A stretch of DNA of 7,353 nucleotides from CAZADH01 sp964483805 (GCA_964483805.1 CAZADH010000298.1:1-7353), one strand, 5' to 3'; positions 1-7,124 are shown, counted from the stretch's first letter. Program-made: numbers and translations. Notes: generated by a model not told the origin, from the sequence alone.

Positions 1-1
1 C

Positions 2-721
2 GCCCCGGGCGGGGCCACCGTGTGGGAGATCGGCCCTGGGCTGGGTTCGTTGACCACTGCCCTCCTCGAGGCCGGTGCCCGTGTCCGGGCCTTCGAAATC
101 GACCAACGCCTCGAGCGCCCCCTCGCCGAACTGAGCCGGCGCTATCCCGGGTTCGCCGTCGAGTGGGGCGACTTTCTCCTTGCCGACCTCGCGCAGCTCA
201 CCACCGAGCAGTACTTCGTATGCGGCAACCTTCCCTACTACTGCGGCGCGGCCATGGCGCAACGCTGCCTGTTCCTCGAACCGCGGCCACAACGTATGGT
301 TTTTGTATTACAACGCGAAGTGGTCGAAAAGGCCGCAGCCGCTCCCGACACCGACAATTACGGTTATCTTTCCGTGTCGCTCCAGCTTTTTGCCACGGTC
401 CGCGTCGGCGCCACCTTCTCCCCGGCTTCCTTCTACCCGCAGCCCAAGGTCGACAGCGCGCTCGTCGTCATCGAACCCCTGCCGCTCGACGCCGCGGAAA
501 CCCGCCGCCGCCGCATTGCTCTCGATCTCGCCTCGGTGATGTTCCGCCACCGCCGCAAGATGGCGCTCAACCTGCTCAAAGCGGCCTACCCCGCGGCCCA
601 ACCCGACTGGGCGTCGCGCTTCGCGGCCATCGGCCTCGCGCCCACCATTCGCGGCGAGGCGATTGCTTTCGCCGATCTGTTGCGTCTCGGCGATGGGACG
701 GTAGGCACCCCGCAACCATGA
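2..721 (+). CDS. rsmA: 16S rRNA (adenine1518-N6/adenine1519-N6) dimethyltransferase RsmA (KsgA), 5' partial
   Basis: RsmA uses S-adenosylmethionine to dimethylate two adjacent adenines in the 3'-terminal helix of 16S rRNA, late in small-subunit assembly. The reading frame is open to the left edge, so the N-terminal part is missing (roughly 30-45 residues by family length) and 239 residues remain. Visible motifs are the SAM-binding loop EIGPGLGSLT (nt 26-55), the acidic motif FEID after beta-2 (nt 92-103), GDF (about nt 168-176), the catalytic NLPYY motif (nt 227-241), and the C-terminal family signature SFYPQPKVDSALV (about nt 425-466). The helical C-terminal domain with RHRRKMALNLL follows and the end looks intact. 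After NLPYY the protein reads CGAAM, whereas many homologues have an Ile-Ser/Thr-x-Pro type sequence. The stop TGA overlaps the start of the kinase gene as ATGA. Family assignment is secure. Confidence 0.96.
   Translation, partial: APGGATVWEIGPGLGSLTTALLEAGARVRAFEIDQRLERPLAELSRRYPGFAVEWGDFLLADLAQLTTEQYFVCGNLPYYCGAAMAQRCLFLEPRPQRMVFVLQREVVEKAAAAPDTDNYGYLSVSLQLFATVRVGATFSPASFYPQPKVDSALVVIEPLPLDAAETRRRRIALDLASVMFRHRRKMALNLLKAAYPAAQPDWASRFAAIGLAPTIRGEAIAFADLLRLGDGTVGTPQP
718..721 (+). other. ATGA stop/start overlap coupling rsmA to the kinase gene
   Basis: The TGA stop of rsmA (719-721) lies inside the ATG start of the kinase gene (718-720). No convincing Shine-Dalgarno sequence is seen just upstream. 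This is typical of re-initiation by terminating ribosomes, and it supports 718 as the kinase start although that frame stays open further upstream inside rsmA. The degenerate receiver begins about 15 residues after this start, as expected for a true N-terminus. Confidence 0.75.
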
Positions 722-2826
722 GCAAGCCCAACGCCACGAACCTCGAGGGCGGTGCGCTGTCGGTTCTCATTGTCGATCCCGATGCCAAGATCACCCGCCT
801 GATCGCCCAGATTCTTGCCGAAGACGGTGTCGAGGCCGAAGCATGCCATTCCGGACAAGACGCGCTTGCCCTGACGCGCAAGATCGATTTCGACGCCGTG
901 CTCGTCGCCATGGAACTTCCCGACATCCGCGGCATCGAACTGTATCAACAACTGCAGCGCGAGGGCCTGTCGCCTCCCGTGGTCTTTTTGTCGGCCCTCG
1001 ACACGGCCCGGGCCGAGAACGACACCGAGAGTCTGACCGACCTGCAGTGCATGCGCCGGTTGTTCGAGCGCCAAGAACTGCTCGAACGCGTGCACATGGT
1101 GGCGCGCCTGCACCAGGCCGAACGTATGATCTACCGACAACAGCATCAACTGGCAATCTCGCAGGAGATGCTGCAAGAAATGATGGACGCCGCCCCCGTC
1201 GGCATCTTCACCGTCGATGAGCAGCGCCGCATCCTCAGTTGGAACCGGGCCATGGCGGCCATCACCGGGGTCCCGCGCCACCAGGCGCTCGGCCGTGACT
1301 GTGCCGACCTGGTGCGCTGCAACGCCGATTGCTACTGTATGCACGATCGCAATACCGGCGGTCCGCGCGAGGCCGTGATTCATCGCAGTGACGGCCACGA
1401 CGTGCGCCTGCTGGTCTCGAGTCGGCAGCTCACCCACGTGTCCAGTGACGCGGCCAAGGTGTTCATCGTCATCATGATGGATATCACCGCGCGCGCTCAG
1501 ATCGAGGCCGCTTTGCGGCGGAAGAACGACGAGTTCGCCCTGGTGCACCGGGTCGGCCAGATGCTCGGCGACACCCAGAGTACCGCCGACATCTTTGCGC
1601 GCGCTTTTGCCCTCCTCGAAGAGGTGTTCCCCTTCCTGCTCGGCGTCGCCCTGCAATGCAGCGAGGCCGGCCTGCAAGCGGTGTTGCACCACCCCGAGGA
1701 ACCGGCTCCGGGCAAGGCCTCCTGGTGGGCCGATGCCTTGTCGATCAGCGGTATCTGGAGCTACATCGAGGCCACCCGTCAGGTTCTCGTGCTGCCGCTC
1801 GATTGCGACTTCGGCAAGAGCGCCGTGCTGCCCCAGATCAACGAAGACCTGTTTCGCGCCGAGGGTTGGTCGAATCTGGTCCTGATCCCCGTCCTCAAGA
1901 CCGATGCGCTCTTCGGCCTTGTCGTGCTCGTCAACGTCCGGGTTCCCACGTTGGCACTGATCGAAACCGAGGTGCTTTCGCTCATCGGTCAGCAACTCGG
2001 TACGGCCGTCGCCGACGCCGGACTGGTACAGACCCTGCTGCGTCAGAACATCATGCTCACCAAGAAAGAGGCCGAATTGAGCGACCTCAATCGCGACCTG
2101 CGCGCCAAGCAGGAACAGCTCGTCCATTCGACCAAACTGGCCTCGGTGGGCATCCTGGCCGCCGGCGTCGCGCACGAAATCAACAACCCGGTCTCGATCA
2201 TCGAGGGCATCGCCGACCAGATCCTCAAAGGCATTATTCCACCCGAGGAAGCCGCGGCCAACCTCCAGGTGATTCTCGAGTGTGCGGGCCGCATCGGCCA
2301 CATTGTCCGCAACCTTCTGCAGTTCTCGCGCCCCGATGCCCCTGCCCTGCAACCCTGCCTGATCGACGAAGTCATCCGCCGCTCCCTTGCCCTCACCGAA
2401 ATCAAGCTCAAGAAGGCCCGCATCGAGGTCGAACTCCAGTTTCCCTCTGAGATCCCGTCGATCCTCGGCCGACCCAACGAACTGATGCATGTGTTTCTCA
2501 ACCTGTTCGCCAATGCCGAGCACGCCCTCGCCGGTCGCCCCGACCCACGCACCATTGTGATCGCGATCGACACGACGACCGACACACCTCCACGGTTGCG
2601 CGTGCGTTTCCGCGACAATGGGCGGGGCATGACGCCAGAGGTCATGGCCAAGATCTTCACCCCGTTCTTCACGACCAAGAGCCGAACCGAAGGCACGGGT
2701 CTGGGCCTGTCGATTTCAGCCAACATTCTCAAGACACACCATGCCGACATCAATGCCACCAGCATTCCTGATGAAATCACCGAGTTCACCATGACCTTTC
2801 CCATGCAAGCGGGCGACGAACCATGA
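718..2826 (+). CDS. Soluble hybrid sensor histidine kinase: pseudo-receiver, PAS, GAF, HisKA, HATPase_c
   Basis: A 702-residue kinase with no membrane segment or signal peptide, so it should sense in the cytoplasm. Order: receiver-like domain (about 14-130), PAS (about 150-260), GAF-like domain (about 280-440), coiled coil (about 442-475), HisKA with H-box AHEINNP (phosphoacceptor H486), and HATPase_c with the N-box asparagine N599, G1 box DNGRG (D633), F-box FTPFFTTK and G2 box GTGLGLS (from G659). The catalytic core looks fully active and belongs to the HEINNP class. The N-terminal receiver keeps an acidic residue (D20) but has Ala (A64, nt 907-909) where the phosphoacceptor Asp belongs, and RL (R114-L115) where the Lys-Pro pair belongs. 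It is therefore probably not phosphorylated. The PAS domain contains C195, C201, C205 and C207, a possible metal or redox site. The gene overlaps the downstream regulator by ATGA, making that its likely phosphotransfer partner. The signal is not known. Confidence 0.93.
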   Translation: MSKPNATNLEGGALSVLIVDPDAKITRLIAQILAEDGVEAEACHSGQDALALTRKIDFDAVLVAMELPDIRGIELYQQLQREGLSPPVVFLSALDTARAENDTESLTDLQCMRRLFERQELLERVHMVARLHQAERMIYRQQHQLAISQEMLQEMMDAAPVGIFTVDEQRRILSWNRAMAAITGVPRHQALGRDCADLVRCNADCYCMHDRNTGGPREAVIHRSDGHDVRLLVSSRQLTHVSSDAAKVFIVIMMDITARAQIEAALRRKNDEFALVHRVGQMLGDTQSTADIFARAFALLEEVFPFLLGVALQCSEAGLQAVLHHPEEPAPGKASWWADALSISGIWSYIEATRQVLVLPLDCDFGKSAVLPQINEDLFRAEGWSNLVLIPVLKTDALFGLVVLVNVRVPTLALIETEVLSLIGQQLGTAVADAGLVQTLLRQNIMLTKKEAELSDLNRDLRAKQEQLVHSTKLASVGILAAGVAHEINNPVSIIEGIADQILKGIIPPEEAAANLQVILECAGRIGHIVRNLLQFSRPDAPALQPCLIDEVIRRSLALTEIKLKKARIEVELQFPSEIPSILGRPNELMHVFLNLFANAEHALAGRPDPRTIVIAIDTTTDTPPRLRVRFRDNGRGMTPEVMAKIFTPFFTTKSRTEGTGLGLSISANILKTHHADINATSIPDEITEFTMTFPMQAGDEP
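2823..2826 (+). other. ATGA stop/start overlap coupling kinase to response regulator
   Basis: The kinase stop TGA (2824-2826) lies within the ATG start of the regulator (2823-2825). The upstream sequence has only a weak purine-rich stretch. The overlap suggests coupled translation and matched amounts of kinase and regulator, and it supports this start: the receiver motif VVDDE follows at residues 18-22. Confidence 0.75.
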
Positions 2827-5213
2827 GCACACCGACCCGGGCACCGAACAACACAGCCAACGGCCACATTCTCGTTGTTGACGACGAGATCCATCTCGCG
2901 CAGACGTACGCGCGGTACCTGCGTGCCGGTGGTTTTCTGGTGGTAACGGCCTTTACGGTCAAGGAAGCACGCGAGCGTCTCGCCCAAGGGGATGTCGATC
3001 TCGTGCTGACCGACATCATCATGCCCGATGGCACCGGCATCGACCTGCTCGAAGGCATTGCGACGCGCGATCCGACCCTTGCCGTCGTGATCATGACCGG
3101 CCAGCCGTCCCAGGAAAACACCCAGGCCGCCCTGCGCAGCGGTGCCGTCGATTACGTCACCAAGCCCGTCCACCAGGAAGACCTCCTGCAGGCGGCCCGG
3201 CGTGGCTGCGAGATCACCCGCGTCCGCCGCGAAAAAGCCCGGGTCCTCGAGCGGCAACTGGCCACCGAGCACCGCTTCAACGCCTTCATGAACACCGCGC
3301 GCGAACATTTTCAGGTGCTCATGGACGCGCAACTGAGCATCGAAAATCTGTTGCGCGCCTCCCTGCCCGCCAGTTCGCCGCACAGCACGCAGATGCTCGC
3401 ACTGCATCAGAGCACCCAACGACGTTTCGAGGCGCTGTTGACCGAGATGACCGGATTCCGTCTCGACGGAGGACTCCCGTCATTGCCCCAACGACACCAG
3501 GTGTTCGAGCTCAATTCTCTGGTCGAATGGGTGGCCACCAATCACTTTCCGCTGTTGGCGCCTCCCCCTGCCTGCCGGGTCTGGCGGCAACTGGCGTCCA
3601 GCGAAAACCTGCCGCGCCTGCGGGGTGACATCGACAAGCTGGTCTTCGCCTTCACCCGCATTCTTCTGCACCTGCAGCAAGACCTGCATCCTGGCAATAA
3701 TTTGTATTTACAGACCCGCGTCGCCAATAAGACGGTCGAGGTCTACTTCGGTGACGACGGCCCGATTCGTCCGATGCGCCTGCCGACCTGGGCGAACGGT
3801 GCCGATGCAGCCCGACGGTCGCCCGACGACCCCACACCGACGGCGCCGGCGTCCTGGGATCCCCTCGACCTCGCCTGGCACTTTCTCGAGATGAACAAGG
3901 TCCAGGTGCGCTGCGGCACTGACCAGAAGCAACGCATTGTCTTGCACTTTCCCGAAACCATCCAGGTGGTGCCTCCACCGGTCGTCCGCACCTCGACCGG
4001 CGCCGAGCCCGGCAAACCGGCCATCTATGTGATCGATGCCAATGACGAGATGGTGCTCGTCGTCTCCCGCATGCTCGAACCGCTGCGCCAACCGCTGCGC
4101 GCATTCACCAGCGGACTGGCGGCACTCAAAGAGATCGAAAACGACAGCCCCGGCCTGATCCTGCTCGATTGGCATCTGGGCGACATCTCGGGCGAAAACC
4201 TGCTGCGCAACCTACGCAGCGATGTGGCTTCACGCAACGTCCCGGTCATCGTGTTCATGTCGGGGCGCGATCTCGACCCGCGCCGCTACCTCGAGCTGCA
4301 ACAACGGGCCTTCGATCTCGAGGCCGAGGACATCATCGCCAAGCCGCTCGACCCGGAAGACCTGCGCATGCGCGTGCAACGCGTGCAGCGCCGCCACTGG
4401 AGCAAGGGCACGCTCGACTCATTGCAGCAGATGACCAACATCGCCGACTCCCGCACGGCGATCGAGGTCGTCACCGAAGACTGGATCAACGCCGGCGAGT
4501 TGCAGAAAGCGCTGCGTCCCCACGAACCGCCGGCCACCCACGGCCTCGAGATGGCCACCTGGCTCAACCCGGTGCGCACACTCAGCGGCGACTTCTACGA
4601 CTTCGGTCCGGGCCTGCACCCCGGGGCCATTTCGATCCTCATCGGCGACGTGATCGGCAAGGGCATCTCCGCGTATCTGTTCGTCGTCATGATCCGCAGT
4701 TATTTTGCGACGATGCGCGAACAACACCTGACCCCGGGCCAGATCCTCGGGCGCATGAATGCCTACCTCTGCCGCGAGGTTCCCGGCATGTACATGATCG
4801 GCACCGCCCTCTGCCTGCATCTCGACCCGGCTTCGGGTTCCTGTGTCGTCGCCTCTGCCGGTCATCCCTTCCCCATGATCATTGCCGCCGACGGCGGTGA
4901 GAAGACGGTCACTTCCGAAGCCGGCGGCATCCCGCTCGGGCTCAATCCCGAGTTCGCCTTTGCCGAGTTTTCTTTCAATCTGGCCCCCCGTGACTGGATG
5001 CTGTTGTTCACCGATGGCCTGTTCGAAGCGCGGTCGCCCGACGGCACCATGTTCCTGATGCGCGGCCTGCACGAGACTCTGCAGAACACGCACCACCTGA
5101 CGACCGCCGGGGCACTCGATGTGCTCAAGACGCGACTGCTCGATTACACCCACAACCTGGCCCACGACGACATGGCCGCCATTCTCCTGCGACGCAGCGA
5201 CGGCGCGTCGTAA
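2823..5213 (+). CDS. Response regulator with two receivers, a degenerate kinase-like core and a PP2C/SpoIIE (RsbU-type) phosphatase output
   Basis: A 796-residue soluble regulator. Receiver 1 (about 14-130) is intact: acidic pair D20/D21, phosphoacceptor D64 in TDIIMPD, T92 and K114-P115. Residues about 150-390 resemble a histidine-kinase core with its key residues gone: the H-box region has AREHF instead of a Ser-His-Glu motif, the N-box reads RILLHL (H283 where Asn is expected), a GDDG remnant of the G1 box stays at 310-313, and the G2 region reads LDLAW (348-352). Receiver 2 (about 402-525) has D405, phosphoacceptor D449 in LLDWHLGD, S480 and K507-P508. The C-terminal PPM phosphatase (about 555-792) has the metal-binding motifs SGDFYDF (D590, D593), GDVIGKG (D609), TDG (D731) and HDD (D782, D783), so it should be active. 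RsbU/SpoIIE relatives dephosphorylate Ser/Thr-phosphorylated STAS antagonists of anti-sigma factors. That target is inferred here, because no such gene is in the window. The upstream kinase is the likely phosphodonor. Confidence 0.93.
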   Translation: MSTPTRAPNNTANGHILVVDDEIHLAQTYARYLRAGGFLVVTAFTVKEARERLAQGDVDLVLTDIIMPDGTGIDLLEGIATRDPTLAVVIMTGQPSQENTQAALRSGAVDYVTKPVHQEDLLQAARRGCEITRVRREKARVLERQLATEHRFNAFMNTAREHFQVLMDAQLSIENLLRASLPASSPHSTQMLALHQSTQRRFEALLTEMTGFRLDGGLPSLPQRHQVFELNSLVEWVATNHFPLLAPPPACRVWRQLASSENLPRLRGDIDKLVFAFTRILLHLQQDLHPGNNLYLQTRVANKTVEVYFGDDGPIRPMRLPTWANGADAARRSPDDPTPTAPASWDPLDLAWHFLEMNKVQVRCGTDQKQRIVLHFPETIQVVPPPVVRTSTGAEPGKPAIYVIDANDEMVLVVSRMLEPLRQPLRAFTSGLAALKEIENDSPGLILLDWHLGDISGENLLRNLRSDVASRNVPVIVFMSGRDLDPRRYLELQQRAFDLEAEDIIAKPLDPEDLRMRVQRVQRRHWSKGTLDSLQQMTNIADSRTAIEVVTEDWINAGELQKALRPHEPPATHGLEMATWLNPVRTLSGDFYDFGPGLHPGAISILIGDVIGKGISAYLFVVMIRSYFATMREQHLTPGQILGRMNAYLCREVPGMYMIGTALCLHLDPASGSCVVASAGHPFPMIIAADGGEKTVTSEAGGIPLGLNPEFAFAEFSFNLAPRDWMLLFTDGLFEARSPDGTMFLMRGLHETLQNTHHLTTAGALDVLKTRLLDYTHNLAHDDMAAILLRRSDGAS

Positions 5214-5232
5214 TACAACGGCAATACATACC

Positions 5233-6582
5233 GTGAAAGACCTCTTCGACAGCGCCCCGCCCCCTGCCGGCACGCCGGCGGCGCCATTGGCCGAGCGCCG
5301 ACGCCCCCGCAATCTCGAGCAGATTCGTGGGCAGGATCATCTGCTCTCCCCCGGCCGGCCCTTCCGACAGTTGCTCACCGCCGGGCGCTGCCCGTCGTTG
5401 GTCCTGTGGGGCCCGCCCGGATCGGGCAAGACCACGCTCGCCCGCCTGCTGGCCGAACTGGTCGCCGCCACCTTCGTGCCGCTGTCGGCGGTGACCTCCG
5501 GCGTCAAAGATCTCAAAGAAGCCTTCGAGGCGGCGCGCATCCGCCGGCAGCACCACGGGCAGACGACGTTGCTCTTCGTCGATGAGATCCACCGCTTCAA
5601 CCGCGCCCAGCAAGACGCTTTGTTGCCGCACGTCGAAAGCGGCATGATCACCTTCGTCGGCGCCACCACCGAAAACCCCAGTTTCGAGGTCAACGCCGCG
5701 CTGCTGTCGCGCTGCCAGGTACTCACGCTCAAACCGTTGTCGACCGACGATCTGCTCGCGCTCCTGCAAGCCGCACTCAGCGAAGACGCCGCGCTCGCCC
5801 GCGCGCCGAACTTGACGGTGGCCACTGAAGCGTTGCGGCAGATCGCCCATCTGGCAGCCGGCGACGCCCGCATGGCCATGAACATCCTGGAAGCCACCGC
5901 CGAAACCGCGCGGCAACGCATGGCCCTCGCTCCCGAAATCACCCGCGAACTCGTGGCCGACGTCGTGCAGACCAAGGCGTTTCGCTACGACGCCAGCGGC
6001 GAAGAGCACTACAACCTGATTTCCGCATTGCACAAGAGCCTGCGCGGGTCCGACCCCGATGCCGCCCTCTACTGGCTGTACCGCATGATCGACTCCGGCG
6101 AAGACTGCCGCTTCATTCTGCGCCGCCTCGTGCGTTTCGCCTCTGAAGACGTCGGCATGGCCGACCCCTACGCCCTTACCCTCGCCACCTCGGCCATTGC
6201 CGCCTTCGATTACATCGGCGCCCCCGAGGGGCACCTGGCGTTGGCGCACCTGACCGTCTACCTGGCGCTGGCCCCCAAGAGCAATGCATTGTATGTCGCC
6301 GAGGCCACCACCCGCCAGGCACTGCGCGACCTGGGCGAACCCCCGGTGCCGCTCCATCTGCGCAACGCGCCAACCCCCTTGATGAAGGCAGAGGGGTATG
6401 GCCTCGACTACCGCTATCCGCACGATTTTCCCGACGGATTCATCCCCGACGAGCACTACTTCCCCGAAGGCACGCAGCCGCGCGCGCTCTACCAGCCGAA
6501 ACCGATCGGCAAAGAGACCAGCGTCATGGCGAGGTTGCACCAGTTGTGGCCTGGCCGCCATCGCGCGCCACCCCGCAAGTGA
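5233..6582 (+). CDS. rarA: Replication-associated recombination protein A (RarA/MgsA), AAA+ ATPase
   Basis: RarA belongs to the MgsA/WRNIP1 family of clamp-loader-like AAA+ ATPases, which act at stalled or gapped replication forks together with SSB. The 449-residue length matches the family. Seen: N-terminal LAERRRPRNLEQIRGQDHLL signature, Walker A GPPGSGKTT (K66), Walker B LLFVDEIHRFN (D117, E118), sensor-1 region GATTENPSF (N148), putative arginine finger LLSRC (R160), sensor-2 region GDARMAMN (R213), and the C-terminal tetramerisation part with DPDAALYW, RRLVRFASEDVGMADP and the closing GYRY-like region. The start chosen is GTG at 5233, which gives an N-terminus MKDLFD typical of many homologues. 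The frame is open further upstream to an ATG at 5119, but that lies inside the regulator gene and would add 38 non-family residues. It follows the regulator after 19 bases with no terminator, so co-transcription is plausible. The ribosome binding site is weak. Confidence 0.95.
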   Translation: MKDLFDSAPPPAGTPAAPLAERRRPRNLEQIRGQDHLLSPGRPFRQLLTAGRCPSLVLWGPPGSGKTTLARLLAELVAATFVPLSAVTSGVKDLKEAFEAARIRRQHHGQTTLLFVDEIHRFNRAQQDALLPHVESGMITFVGATTENPSFEVNAALLSRCQVLTLKPLSTDDLLALLQAALSEDAALARAPNLTVATEALRQIAHLAAGDARMAMNILEATAETARQRMALAPEITRELVADVVQTKAFRYDASGEEHYNLISALHKSLRGSDPDAALYWLYRMIDSGEDCRFILRRLVRFASEDVGMADPYALTLATSAIAAFDYIGAPEGHLALAHLTVYLALAPKSNALYVAEATTRQALRDLGEPPVPLHLRNAPTPLMKAEGYGLDYRYPHDFPDGFIPDEHYFPEGTQPRALYQPKPIGKETSVMARLHQLWPGRHRAPPRK

Positions 6583-6604
6583 TCAGGGGCCGCTGGCCGC
6601 CGGG

Positions 6605-6633
6605 TTGATATAAATATGACATATTTACGTAAC
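6605..6633 (+). promoter_or_regulatory. Candidate promoter with a 17-bp AT-rich palindromic operator
   Basis: The 80-base gap after rarA (6583-6662) holds an AT-rich island unlike its GC-rich surroundings. Within it, 6611-6627 reads TAAATATGACATATTTA, a perfect inverted repeat with 8-base arms around a central A. It is immediately preceded by TTGATA (6605-6610), a 5/6 match to the sigma-70 -35 hexamer. The palindrome exactly fills the 17-base spacer to CGTAAC (6628-6633), a poor -10 match. TATAAA at 6609-6614 is another possible -10, without a clear -35. A dimeric repressor binding here could control the HD-domain gene downstream. The palindrome is seen directly; the promoter and operator roles are inferred. 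Confidence 0.4.
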
Positions 6634-6662
6634 GACGGCACTTGCCGGTCTGGTTGCTGACC

Positions 6663-7124
6663 ATGTCACTCCGGACCCGCATCGTCTACCGCTGCCGCCA
6701 GTTTCTCGGTATGGTCTGGCCGCCGCCCCCCGACCCGGCCGCCCTGACGCTGCTGCGCGCGCACGTGCCCGGCCCGCTGCGGCCACTGCTCGACCGCCTG
6801 CACCCCGGCGACCTGGCGCATCTTCTCCGCCTGATCGGGGCCATCGCCGCCGAACCCGGCATCGATGAAGAGATGCGCCACGCCCTGCTCGACCTCGCCG
6901 CCGTCCACGACCTGGGCAAGGCGGTGCTGCAACCGTCGTTGTTCGAGCGTGTTGCCAAAGTATTGCTACCCTTGCCACGCCATGGCCACGCCCGCCTCGG
7001 CGCCCGCCTGCTGCGCCGGACCGGCGCGCCGGCCATGCTGTGCCGCCGCGTCGCCCACCACCACGACCGCTCGCCGGCCGATCCGCTGCTAGCGCGGTTT
7101 CAAGCATTTGACGACCGCTGCTGA
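6663..7124 (+). CDS. Small stand-alone HD-domain protein, putative metal-dependent phosphohydrolase
   Basis: A 153-residue protein recognised by HD-superfamily features: the HDLGK motif (H82, D83), HGHARLGARLL with H107 and H109, HHHD at 132-135, and the C-terminal FDDR with D150/D151. The spacing H-D, His-x-x-x-Gly-Ala, His-His, Asp-Asp fits a small family of predicted HD phosphohydrolases whose N-terminus begins with MSL and a basic/aromatic helix, as here (MSLRTRIVYRCRQF). HD proteins of this kind hydrolyse phosphoester bonds of nucleotides or related substrates using bound metal; the substrate here is unknown. The start is ATG 6663, chosen from this N-terminal match; a TTG at 6642 would add seven residues. 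No strong ribosome binding site is visible. There is no GYP motif, so it is not a typical cyclic-di-GMP HD-GYP enzyme. Its own candidate promoter lies just upstream. The gene ends 7 bases before a convergent gene. Confidence 0.8.
   Translation: MSLRTRIVYRCRQFLGMVWPPPPDPAALTLLRAHVPGPLRPLLDRLHPGDLAHLLRLIGAIAAEPGIDEEMRHALLDLAAVHDLGKAVLQPSLFERVAKVLLPLPRHGHARLGARLLRRTGAPAMLCRRVAHHHDRSPADPLLARFQAFDDRC

Noticed and set aside
22..717. In-frame upstream extension of the kinase reading frame
   Set aside because: It runs inside rsmA in another frame and encodes an Arg/Pro-rich sequence without family features; the ATG at 718 fits the receiver N-terminus.
586..2523. Long open frame on the - strand opposite rsmA and the kinase gene (645 codons)
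   Set aside because: It lies antisense to genes with clear domains, its product is low-complexity (rich in Gly, Asp, Gln, His) with no motif, and such shadow frames are common in GC-rich coding DNA.
2043..3419. Open frame on the - strand across the kinase/regulator junction (458 codons)
   Set aside because: It is antisense to the conserved HATPase and receiver motifs and has no coherent protein features.
5125..6561. Long open frame on the - strand opposite rarA (478 codons)
   Set aside because: It is an exact antisense shadow of a well-conserved RarA gene, with no recognisable domain.
6586..6605. Possible terminator after rarA (GGCC-GCT-GGCC)
   Set aside because: The stem is only four base pairs and no T-run follows.
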